Shown: piece after piece, positions 36,074-44,400 of the stretch
Layout: every line of letters begins with the position of its first letter
Position numbering within the stretch: the stretch's first letter is position 1
Source of the DNA: Dongia mobilis
GTDB lineage: Bacteria > Pseudomonadota > Alphaproteobacteria > Dongiales > Dongiaceae
Assembly (NCBI RefSeq): GCF_004363235.1
Contig: NZ_SNYW01000009.1
Span: 186,001-250,000, forward strand
Direction of reading: 5' to 3'
DNA: 64,000 bases
Made by a program: the position numbers and the translations under genes
Notes under the pieces: model-generated
Told to the model about the DNA's origin: nothing
Databases searched by the model: none
Seen by the model: only the letters and a program-made list of their open reading frames with translations

Positions 36074-37225
36074 TCAGTTTCTCTTTCTCATGAAGGCGCC
36101 GATCCGGTCGATCGCCGTGTCGAGTGTCGTGTTTCGCTTGGCAAAGCAGAAACGGACAACGGAGGTTACCGGTTCCCGGTCATAGAATGCGCTGACCGGA
36201 ATGGCTGCCACCCGCGCCTCGGCAACGAGCCGCCGGCAGAAGGTGGCGTCATCCTCGCCCCTCTCGCCCAGATCTATGTTGAGGAAATAGGTGGCCTTGG
36301 AGGGCAATACCTTGAGGCCGACCTCGGCGAGGCCGCGCGCGAAATGGTCTCGCGCTGCCTGGAAATCCCGGCGCGTACCGAGAAAATAGGAATCCTCCTT
36401 GTCCAGCCCATAGGCCACCGCGGCCTGCAGTGCCGGCGGCGTGGTGAAGGTAACGTATTGATGCGCCTTGGCGATGACACGCAGCAGATGCGGTGCGGCG
36501 CAAACAAAGCCCACCTTCCAGCCGGTGAGGGAAAATATCTTGCCGGCAGACCCGATCTTGACGACCCGGTCGCGCAATGCCGGCAGGGTAAGGAGCGGCG
36601 TATGCGCGACGTCGTCGAAGAGCACATGCTCCCAGACCTCGTCACAGACGGCGACGGCATCAAACCTGGCCATATAGCGGCCGAGCAATTCCAGATCTTC
36701 CCGCGCGAATACGGTCGCCGTCGGATTGAGTGGATTGTTGAGCAGCACGACGCGCGTGCGGTCGTTGAACAGCGCCTTCAACTGGTCTTCCTCGATCCGC
36801 CAATGCGGCGGCCGGAGGGTCACGAAGCGCGGAATCCCGCCGGCGCGCCGGACCAGCGGCAGATAAGCGTCGTACATCGGCTGGAACAGGATGACCTCGT
36901 CCCCCGGTTCGATCAGGGCAAGGAGGGAATCCGTCAGGGCCTCGGTCGCGCCCGAGGTAACCATCACCTCGTTCTCCCAATCCAGCGTCAACCCGTGGAA
37001 GCGCTGATAGTGCCGCGCGATCGCCTGACGCAATTCCGGGATGCCCATCATGGGCGGATACTGGTTCCAGCCCGAGACAACCGCCTCGGCAGCTTTCCGG
37101 CGAACATCCTCGGGCCCGGGATCATCCGGAAATCCCTGGCCCAGATTGACCGCATCATGCTCGCGGGCAAGGCGCGACATGGTTTCGAAGACCGAGGTGG
37201 AAACCTGCGAAAAGATCGGATTCAT
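36074..37225 (-). CDS. Class I/II PLP aminotransferase (methionine/kynurenine aminotransferase-like)
   Basis: The start is the ATG at 37225 (MNPIFSQV), where homology begins; the frame extends to 37339. The 383-residue enzyme has VNLGQGFPD (substrate loop), NNPLNPTA (Asn for PLP), CDEVWEHVLFD (Asp for the pyridine nitrogen), Lys229 in SAGKIFSLTGWK, and a C-terminal VVRFCFAKR with the substrate carboxylate arginine. The pattern fits the kynurenine/glutamine transaminase K and YbdL-type methionine aminotransferase subgroup. It makes 2-oxo acids from aromatic or sulfur amino acids; the exact substrate is open. Confidence 0.92.
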   Translation of the reverse strand: MNPIFSQVSTSVFETMSRLAREHDAVNLGQGFPDDPGPEDVRRKAAEAVVSGWNQYPPMMGIPELRQAIARHYQRFHGLTLDWENEVMVTSGATEALTDSLLALIEPGDEVILFQPMYDAYLPLVRRAGGIPRFVTLRPPHWRIEEDQLKALFNDRTRVVLLNNPLNPTATVFAREDLELLGRYMARFDAVAVCDEVWEHVLFDDVAHTPLLTLPALRDRVVKIGSAGKIFSLTGWKVGFVCAAPHLLRVIAKAHQYVTFTTPPALQAAVAYGLDKEDSYFLGTRRDFQAARDHFARGLAEVGLKVLPSKATYFLNIDLGERGEDDATFCRRLVAEARVAAIPVSAFYDREPVTSVVRFCFAKRNTTLDTAIDRIGAFMRKRN

Positions 37226-37392
37226 GGGACTGCGACGGTTGACGTGACCGGCGCATTTTTTGAGCGGCGCGCGGGTGCTTGTCAATTCCACGCGAGCAAA
37301 TCTATTTCCGCCTATGCCCATGTGAAATCCGCCTTGCATTCCGGTCCGTAACGGCCAAGTCTTTCACCACGGGACCATGGCGGGGCTGATCC

Positions 37393-38556
37393 TTGCGCAA
37401 TTGCCGACAGATATTTCTTGCAGCCGTTCTGATGGTGACGGGTTGTTCGGCGACGGCGCCGACCCAGCCGCCGGCCAGTTTTGCGGCCTATCAGGCGGAT
37501 GCCGCAGCCCTTGTCGCGCAGCGCCGCGCTTTCCAGACCCATGACCGGACGGCCGAGATATCGTTCAACGCGCCACAGGAATGGCGACCGGCGGGCAGGC
37601 CGATAAGAGGCATCCTCCTGGTCCATGGCCTTGGCGACTCGCCCTTTTCCTTCACGGATATCGGTCCGGCCCTGGCGCGGCAGGGTTTCCTGGTGCGGTC
37701 GGTTCTACTGCCGGGCCATGGTACTCGGCCCGCCGACCTCGTCGATGTCAGCGATGCCGATTGGCATCGTGTCGTGATGGAACAGACGGACCTGCTGAAG
37801 CGTGACGCCGGCAAGGTCTATCTGGGGGGCTTTTCGACCGGCGCCAATCTGGTGACTGCACGCGCCCTGGCGGATGACGAGATCGCCGGCCTGCTCCTGT
37901 TTTCCCCCGGCTTCAAGTCGGATGGCGGCCTGGAATGGGTAGCGCCCCTGATTGCGCCCTTTGTGACCTGGCTGCGTGAACCCGACCCGGCACGTCCGCA
38001 GCAGAACCTGGTGCGCTACCTCAATGTCCCGACGAACGGCTTTGGCCAATTCCACCATACCAGCGCCGACGTGCGTGCCGCGCTCTCGGCCAAGGCATAT
38101 CAAAAGCCGACGACCATCGTGATAACCAGGCACGATTCCGTGCTTGACGCCCAAGGCATCGCGGATTTGTTCGCCGAGCGCTTCACGCATCCGGACAGCC
38201 GCCTCATCTGGTACGGCGATCCCCCGGCCATCGACGATCCCCGGATTGTGGTTCGCCCCGACCATCTGCCGGACTTTCGGATCAGCCAGTTCTCGCATAT
38301 GAGCGTGCTGTTCTCGCCCGATAATCCGCTCTATGGCCGGGACGGCTCGCTGCGGCTCTGCGAGAACGGCCAGAACCCCGACTTCTATGCCCGCTGCAGG
38401 AATGGCGAGGAGGTGTGGTATTCCGATTGGGGATTCGAGATGCCCGACCGCATCCATGCGCGGCTGACCTTTAATCCCTATTTCGACTGGCAGATGCAGA
38501 TGGCCGGCGAGGTATTGGGCCGCAGCCGTCCAGATGTTCTGACCGGCCAGCCGTAA
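37393..38556 (+). CDS. Alpha/beta hydrolase lipoprotein
   Basis: A 387-residue protein starting at TTG, with a signal peptide and lipobox MVTGC. An ATG further in would remove the signal, so the TTG is preferred. The hydrolase core has the oxyanion strand GILLVHGLGDS, the nucleophile elbow GFSTG (Ser148), a later RHDSVLD segment for the acid and FSHMS for the catalytic histidine. It is an esterase or lipase-like enzyme anchored to the envelope. An unusual Cys-containing loop (LCENGQNPDFYARCRNGEE) near 320-340 could form a disulfide. The substrate is unknown. Confidence 0.88.
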   Translation: MRNCRQIFLAAVLMVTGCSATAPTQPPASFAAYQADAAALVAQRRAFQTHDRTAEISFNAPQEWRPAGRPIRGILLVHGLGDSPFSFTDIGPALARQGFLVRSVLLPGHGTRPADLVDVSDADWHRVVMEQTDLLKRDAGKVYLGGFSTGANLVTARALADDEIAGLLLFSPGFKSDGGLEWVAPLIAPFVTWLREPDPARPQQNLVRYLNVPTNGFGQFHHTSADVRAALSAKAYQKPTTIVITRHDSVLDAQGIADLFAERFTHPDSRLIWYGDPPAIDDPRIVVRPDHLPDFRISQFSHMSVLFSPDNPLYGRDGSLRLCENGQNPDFYARCRNGEEVWYSDWGFEMPDRIHARLTFNPYFDWQMQMAGEVLGRSRPDVLTGQP

Positions 38557-38611
38557 CATTATTCGCATCGCTGCCGAATTACCGAACGGTGCGACCTGAA
38601 ATGGTGTTGCC

Positions 38612-39520
38612 TTGTATCCTTGGCTTGACCGAAGCGGCCGCGTTTCCGGCCTCAAACTGAGCGTATTCCTGGCGCTGTTGCTGCCCGGCGCATGGATTGC
38701 CGTTGCCTGGGCTTTTGCAACGCCGGACCCTGCGGCCGGCGGCCTGATCGCCGGTGCGGTCACCTCTGCCACCGATGCCATGCCGGTCACCAAGGCATTG
38801 CACGAGATCGGTCTCTGGACTGTTCGGTTCCTCATTCTCACCCTGGCGATCACGCCGCTGCGGCGGTTGGCCGCCTGGCCGGCACTCGTCCAGATCCGCC
38901 GCATGGTCGGCGTCGCCGCTTTCGCCTATGCCGCCGCCCATTTCTTCCTTTATGTCGTGCAGCAGAACTACCGGTTCGGCTTCGTCGCCAGCGAGATTGT
39001 GCTGCGCTTCTATCTTGCCCTCGGCTTTGTCACCCTGCTGGGCCTGTCTGTCCTGGCACTTACGTCGACGGACAGGGCGATGCGGCGTCTCGGCGGGAAG
39101 ACCTGGCAGCGACTGCACTACCTCGTCTATCCCTTCACAGCGCTTGGCCTCTGGCACTTCTTCCTGCAATCCAAGATCGATGTCAGCGAGCCCGTGCTGA
39201 TGAGCGGGCTGTTCATCTGGCTGATGCTCTATCGCCTGGCCTATCGCTGGAATGGCGAAAAATCACTGGCGCTGTGGCATCTCCTTACCCTGGCCTGTGC
39301 CAGTGGCGCTCTTGCCATGGCGGGTGAATGGGCCTGGTACGAAGCCATGACCACGCTGGGCGGCAGCCGTGTTTTTGCCGCCAACTTCTCGCTCGCCGCC
39401 GGATTGCGGCCTGCCTGGTGGGTCCTGATCGCGGGTCTTGCCATGGCCCTGCTGAAGTTGATCGCAGATCACGGCTGGGGCCGGAATCGCGCTGCGGCCA
39501 GAACGCGCGCCGCCGCCTGA
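38612..39520 (+). CDS. msrQ: MsrQ (YedZ) heme-binding membrane subunit
   Basis: A 302-residue multi-helix protein beginning PWLDRSGR, with the ferric-reductase-like core. Heme-ligand histidines are plausible in AAAHFFLYV, RLHYLVYP and LGLWHFFL, as in MsrQ. MsrQ passes electrons from the quinone pool to the periplasmic methionine sulfoxide reductase MsrP. No msrP (molybdopterin oxidoreductase) lies next to it here. The start codon is a TTG at 38612 with no clear ribosome binding site. The C-terminal ~90 residues, with two or three extra helices, are longer than in E. coli YedZ (about 211 residues). Confidence 0.9.
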   Translation: MYPWLDRSGRVSGLKLSVFLALLLPGAWIAVAWAFATPDPAAGGLIAGAVTSATDAMPVTKALHEIGLWTVRFLILTLAITPLRRLAAWPALVQIRRMVGVAAFAYAAAHFFLYVVQQNYRFGFVASEIVLRFYLALGFVTLLGLSVLALTSTDRAMRRLGGKTWQRLHYLVYPFTALGLWHFFLQSKIDVSEPVLMSGLFIWLMLYRLAYRWNGEKSLALWHLLTLACASGALAMAGEWAWYEAMTTLGGSRVFAANFSLAAGLRPAWWVLIAGLAMALLKLIADHGWGRNRAAARTRAAA

Positions 39521-39998
39521 CGGCGGATGAGGCGAGGGCACCTACTCATCCGCCGATAGCCCGTTTCAGGCAGCGCTGATCGACACCGATCACCAGCGAA
39601 CTTCAAATCCAGTGTCGCTAAGGTCCTTGGCGATGACGAGGGCGAGGCACCGTTCGGCCGCCAGAATGCCTATCGCAAAAGTCGAAAGGGCGTTCTTGCC
39701 AAGGTTGAGTCGGTTGAGCCCAGACGTCGATGATGCCCTGCCCAATTACACGGAAGAACCTCGCGGTCGCGGGAATTACGTCACAAGTTCCACACATTCC
39801 GTGGGAATAAGGCATCGCAACATATAATATTGTGTGTTTTTGACCGTCTGGTCAGCTGTTCCGCGATGACAGAAGTAACCTTTTAATAATAATTTTAGCA
39901 AATTCCTGAGTTCGCTCCTGCTACTTTACGCTCTGTTAAGCACAGTTTCGGCTTCGCAGCGCAGACGCAGTTTGGCGCGCGCTCTTTTGGGGGATGGT
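39521..39998. other. Long AT-rich leader upstream of the adhesin secretion operon
   Basis: 478 bases with no supported gene. Two short open frames (39612-39827 and its antisense) lack a ribosome binding site and family-like sequence. From about 39820 the composition turns AT-rich, with TTTTAATAATAATTTTA around 39881-39897, in contrast to the GC-rich surroundings. It also holds the dyad at 39841-39854. This is probably the regulatory region of the tolC-adhesin operon. Confidence 0.6.
39841..39854. promoter_or_regulatory. Perfect dyad TGACC-GTCT-GGTCA, TetR-type operator candidate
   Basis: Five-base arms around a 4-base spacer form a perfect inverted repeat about 145 bases before the tolC start. 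TTGACC at 39840-39845 resembles a -35 box overlapping the left arm, although no good -10 follows. GACC/GGTC dyads of this kind are common TetR-family operators. No TetR gene is adjacent. Confidence 0.4.
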
Positions 39999-41357
39999 AT
40001 GGGCACGAGAACGGGTAACAGTCGGCGATTGCCTTACAGGCTGGGGGTGTCCTGCCTTGTCGGCATCATGCTGCTAACGGGAATGGGGAGCGCATCCGCC
40101 GAGACCCTGGAGCAGGCCCTGTCGGGCCTGTTGCAGAGCAGCGACCGCGTCACTGCCGCGCAGATGAACCTGCAGGCCAATACCGAAGGGATCGACGAGG
40201 CGCTGTCGGCCTATTACCCGAAAGCGGCCATTACCGGCGACGTCGGCTATGAATACACAGATTCCCCGTCGCTGCGCGACGACGGCATCGACCATTTCGA
40301 TACCGACCGTCAGGGCGTCGCCCTTACCCTCACGCAGAACGTCTGGGACGGCTGGCGCCGCGAGGCGGCGGTTGACGTGGCGCGACTCAACGAGCAGGTG
40401 GCCAGCCTCAGCCTCGGGGCCACGATCCAGGATGTTCTGTTCGAGGCGATCACCGCCTATCACGAGGTCCTGCGCCAGACCCGGCTGATCGAGATCGCGA
40501 AATCCGACGAAGAAAACCTGCAGACCCAATTGCAGCTCGAGGACGAGCGCGTCCAGCGTGGGTCGGGCATCACCGTGGACGTGCTGCAGGCGAAGTCACG
40601 TCTGCAGCTGGCCAAGGAGCGGCGCGTCGCTTTCGAAGGCCGGCTCAAGGATGCGATCGCCCGCTACCAGCAGGTCTACAGCACGGCGCCGAACGTTGCC
40701 GGGCTGGTCGATCCCGTCCCGCCCATGGGCATGCTGCCAGCGGATATTGACTCGGCCATTTCCCTCGCACTCGACGAAAACCCAGCCGTGGATGCCAGTG
40801 CCCGCGGCATCGACATCGCGAGCCAGGAACGGATCGCGGCACGCAGCGACTTCTTTCCGCGCTTCGACCTGGTGGGCACTGCCGGCTATGACCAGGATGT
40901 CGACGGCGTCGAGGGCTATCGCGAGAATTACTCGGTCGTGCTGCGCATGACGTGGGAATTCTTCTCCGGCTTCCAGACGCAGTCGCGCGTCAAGCGGGCT
41001 GCGGCCGTCTATAACCAGCGCATGAGCGAATTCAACGACACCGGCCGACGGGTGACCGAGGAGGTCCGCCTCGCCTGGGAAAATCTGCAGACCTCCAGGG
41101 AGCGGGTCGAGCTGCTGCAGAACGCCGTCAACATCGCCGAGGAAGTCTATGCCGCCCGCCAGAGGCTGCGCGAGGCCGGCCAGGAATCCTCGATCAACGT
41201 CCTCGATTCGTTGAGCGAATTGAAGAGCGCGCAGATCAACTTTGTCGATGCCAGCTACAACGCGCGTCTTTCGGTCTACCGGGTCTTGCGCGCGGTCGGG
41301 CATCTGCGACCGCAGGATATGGGCCTGCAGGACCCGGAAATGCGGAGCGTCGAATAG
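39999..41357 (+). CDS. TolC-family outer membrane channel of the type I secretion system
   Basis: The start is the ATG at 39999, preceded by GGGGGA at 4 bases. The 452-residue product has a signal peptide ending GSASA, then the duplicated TolC pattern: beta segments (GYEYTDSP and GYDQDVDG) and long coiled helices (SLGATIQDVLFEAITAYHEVLRQ; TEEVRLAWENLQTSRERVELLQNAV). Length and pattern fit TolC/LapE-type exit ducts. It is 49 bases ahead of the giant adhesin gene, whose strong GGGAGG site suggests high translation. It forms the outer membrane conduit for the adhesin with the ABC transporter and adaptor downstream. Confidence 0.95.
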   Translation: MGTRTGNSRRLPYRLGVSCLVGIMLLTGMGSASAETLEQALSGLLQSSDRVTAAQMNLQANTEGIDEALSAYYPKAAITGDVGYEYTDSPSLRDDGIDHFDTDRQGVALTLTQNVWDGWRREAAVDVARLNEQVASLSLGATIQDVLFEAITAYHEVLRQTRLIEIAKSDEENLQTQLQLEDERVQRGSGITVDVLQAKSRLQLAKERRVAFEGRLKDAIARYQQVYSTAPNVAGLVDPVPPMGMLPADIDSAISLALDENPAVDASARGIDIASQERIAARSDFFPRFDLVGTAGYDQDVDGVEGYRENYSVVLRMTWEFFSGFQTQSRVKRAAAVYNQRMSEFNDTGRRVTEEVRLAWENLQTSRERVELLQNAVNIAEEVYAARQRLREAGQESSINVLDSLSELKSAQINFVDASYNARLSVYRVLRAVGHLRPQDMGLQDPEMRSVE

Positions 41358-41406
41358 CGGCAGCCGGTGACCGCGGGCGCGGTCCGGCTGCTTTCGGGAG
41401 GTTAAC

Positions 41407-44400
41407 ATGGTTGCGACACCGGATCTCGATTTGAGTGGTGATGGCCGGCGCCTTGTCATAAGGGCGGACGGCGAAGCCAGGATCGATCTTGCCGATCTCG
41501 GTGGCTCTGGCGATGCCGGCAGCATTCTGAAGGCTGGCTTCCAGCAGCATGGTGCCGATCTGCTGATCGACATGGCCGGCGGCCGCGACATCGTGATCAA
41601 GGACTACTTCACGCAGGACGTCGCGGCGGACCTGGTCCTCGACGGCGCCGCGCGTCTTGACGGCAGCCTGGTGACCCGCCTCGCGCAGCCGGCTGCCAGC
41701 GGCCTGTTCGCCGAGAGCGGCCAACTCGCCAGCGATGCGCTCCAGCAGGCGCAGGCGGCGGATGCCGTGGGCTCGGTCGAAAGCATTTCCGGTACGGTCA
41801 GCGTGCAGCGCGGCGGCACCACCGTCGAGCTCGCTCAGGGCGACCCGATTTTTCTCAATGATGTGATCCTGGCGGGTAGCGACGGCAGTGTCGGCATCGT
41901 CTTCGTCGACGGCACCACCTTCTCGCTGTCCGCCGGCGCCCGCATGACGATCGACGAGATGGTCTATGACCCGTCCAGCGGTGGCGGCAGTCTGGTGACC
42001 AGCGTCCTCCAGGGCGCCTTCGTGTTCTCGACCGGTAGCATTGCGCCGAACGGCAACATGGAGGTGAACACGCCGGTCGGCACGATCGGCATCCGCGGCA
42101 CGACGGTGGCGGCCCGCATCGCCCTGGAAGGCAGCGATACGGTCATCGTCCTGCTGGCCGATCCGGACGGCCATGTCGGCCGCATCTTTTTCCAGAATGG
42201 CGGTGGCCTGGTCGAACTGACCGAGGCTAATACCGCCGTCTTCGTCACCAGCTTCTTCATCGGGCCCGGCGAGCCGACCGAGGTCACCCCGGCGCAGCTG
42301 ATCGAGTTCTTCGACCAGTTGCTGCAGTTCCACTCGACCGGCCCCGCCAACCAGGAAGGCGCCATTGATGAGGGTGATGTCGAGGATCTGGCGTCGCAGC
42401 TTGCAGACCAGCTGGGCCTCGGCGATTTTGCCCTGGCCGCCGGTGGCGACGGCGAGCAGATGCAGATGGAGACCACGGATTCCGTCGGCAAGCTGTCGGA
42501 ATGGCTGGGGTTCGTGCCGGATCCGCTGCAGCCGGTCAGCTTCACGACAGTAAACCTGTCCGGCAATGTCGGCACGAATGGCATCCAGATTCCGGGTGGA
42601 CCCAACCAGCCGGGGATCCCGAATGACTACCTCGACCCGTTCTCACCGCCAGCCGGAACGACACCGCCGCCGTCACCCTTCAACTTCTTCACCGGCGGTC
42701 CCGGCAACGACCTGCTCGACGCCAGCAATTCGAACAAGTCCGCCATCATCACCGGTTCGGGCGGCGACGATACCCTGATCGGCAGTTCCTTCGACGATCA
42801 GGTCGCCGGTGGCGGGGGTGACGACACAATCGTCGCGGGCCATGGCGGTGGCAACGATTTCTATGACGGCGGAGACGACGAGGACACGATCGTCTATGCC
42901 AGCACGGACGAGGGAGTGATCGTTGACCTCGGCGCCGGAACGGCGTCCGGTGATCCGGATATCGGTGTCGACAAGCTGGCAAATATTGAGAATGTCACGG
43001 GCGGTTCCGGCAATGACAAGCTGATCGGCAACGGCGGCGCCAATGTTCTAAGCGGGGCCGCCGGCGCGGATGAACTGCAGGGCAATGGCGGCGACGACAC
43101 GCTGATTGGCGGCGAGAGCGGCTCGCTCGGCGGCGCCTACGGCAATTCCTGGGTCGAGGACACCGATGTGGCGGTCTTCACGGGCAATGCGGCCGATTAC
43201 AAGATCGTCGTCGGCGAAGGCGGCGACATCCAGGTTTTCGACCTGCGCGAAGGCAGCCCGGACGGCGCCGACTCGCTCCAGGAGATGGAGAAGATCCGCT
43301 TTGCCGACCAGGAGATCTGGATCAGCGACCTGAATTATGGCGACAATTATGCGCCCACCGACATCCAGATCGAGGGCGGCGCGGTACCCGAGAATGCGCA
43401 GGGCGCCACGGTCGGCTATCTCTATGCGGTAGACGCGGACGAGGAAGATTGGCATCAGTTCAGTGTCGCCGACGAGCGCTTCGAAATCGTCGAAGGCGAA
43501 CTGCGCCTGCGCGATGGTGTCAGCCTGGACTACGAAGCCCTTGAGAACGGTGAGATCCAGGTCGAGGTGACCGCCACCGATTCCGCCGGCCTCAGCGTGA
43601 CCAAGACACTGACGATTGCGGTCGGCGACGAGAACGATCCGCCGAGCGGCCCGACCGATGTCGACAACGCCGCCAATCTGGTCAACGAGAACGCCGCTGC
43701 CGGAACCTATGTCGGCATCACCGCGCAGTCGACCGACCAGGATCCGGACGAGACTGTCACCTACTCCCTCGCCGAGGATGCCGGCGGCCGGTTCCAGATC
43801 GACGCCCAGACCGGCAAGGTCACGGTGGCCGAGGGCGCCGACCTCGATTTCGAGGAAGCAACGTCGTATCAGATCACCGTCCGCGCCAACAGTTCCGGCG
43901 AACTCGGCAACGAGGAGACCTTCACCATCAATATCGGCGACGTGAACGAGGCGCCGGGCGAAATCGCCGACACCGACCAGGACAACCCGTACTACAATTC
44001 CGTGTTCGAAAATGCCGGCAATGGCACGACAGTGGGCATCACCGCGCAGGCAAGCGATCCGGATGCCGGTGACGTAATTACCTACAGCCTCGAAGACGAT
44101 TTCGACGGCCTGTTCCAGATCGACGGCGCTACCGGCATCGTCACCATCAAGGACAATTCCAAGCTCGATTTCGAGACCACCAGCAGCTACGACCTGACCG
44201 TGGTCGCGACGGACAAGGGCGGCCTCAGTTCGCAGCAGACCTTCACGGTCCAGGTCGAGGACGCCGATGAGGGCGGTGATGGCGGCCAGGTCATCCGCAA
44301 TGACGGCCTGCTGATCGTCGGCAAGGACGGATTTGGGGAACTGGAGATCAGCGGCGAAGAAAGCGAGCAGTCCACCAAGGCCATTATCGGGCAGGAGGTC

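Noticed and set aside
39612-39827. 71-codon frame in the leader before the adhesin operon
   Set aside because: No ribosome binding site, Arg-rich composition without family-like sequence, and a similar-length antisense frame exists in the same place.
39883-39897. Possible CtrA-type site (TTAA, seven bases, TTTA)
   Set aside because: The second half-site has a mismatch and the region is generally AT-rich, so a chance match is likely.
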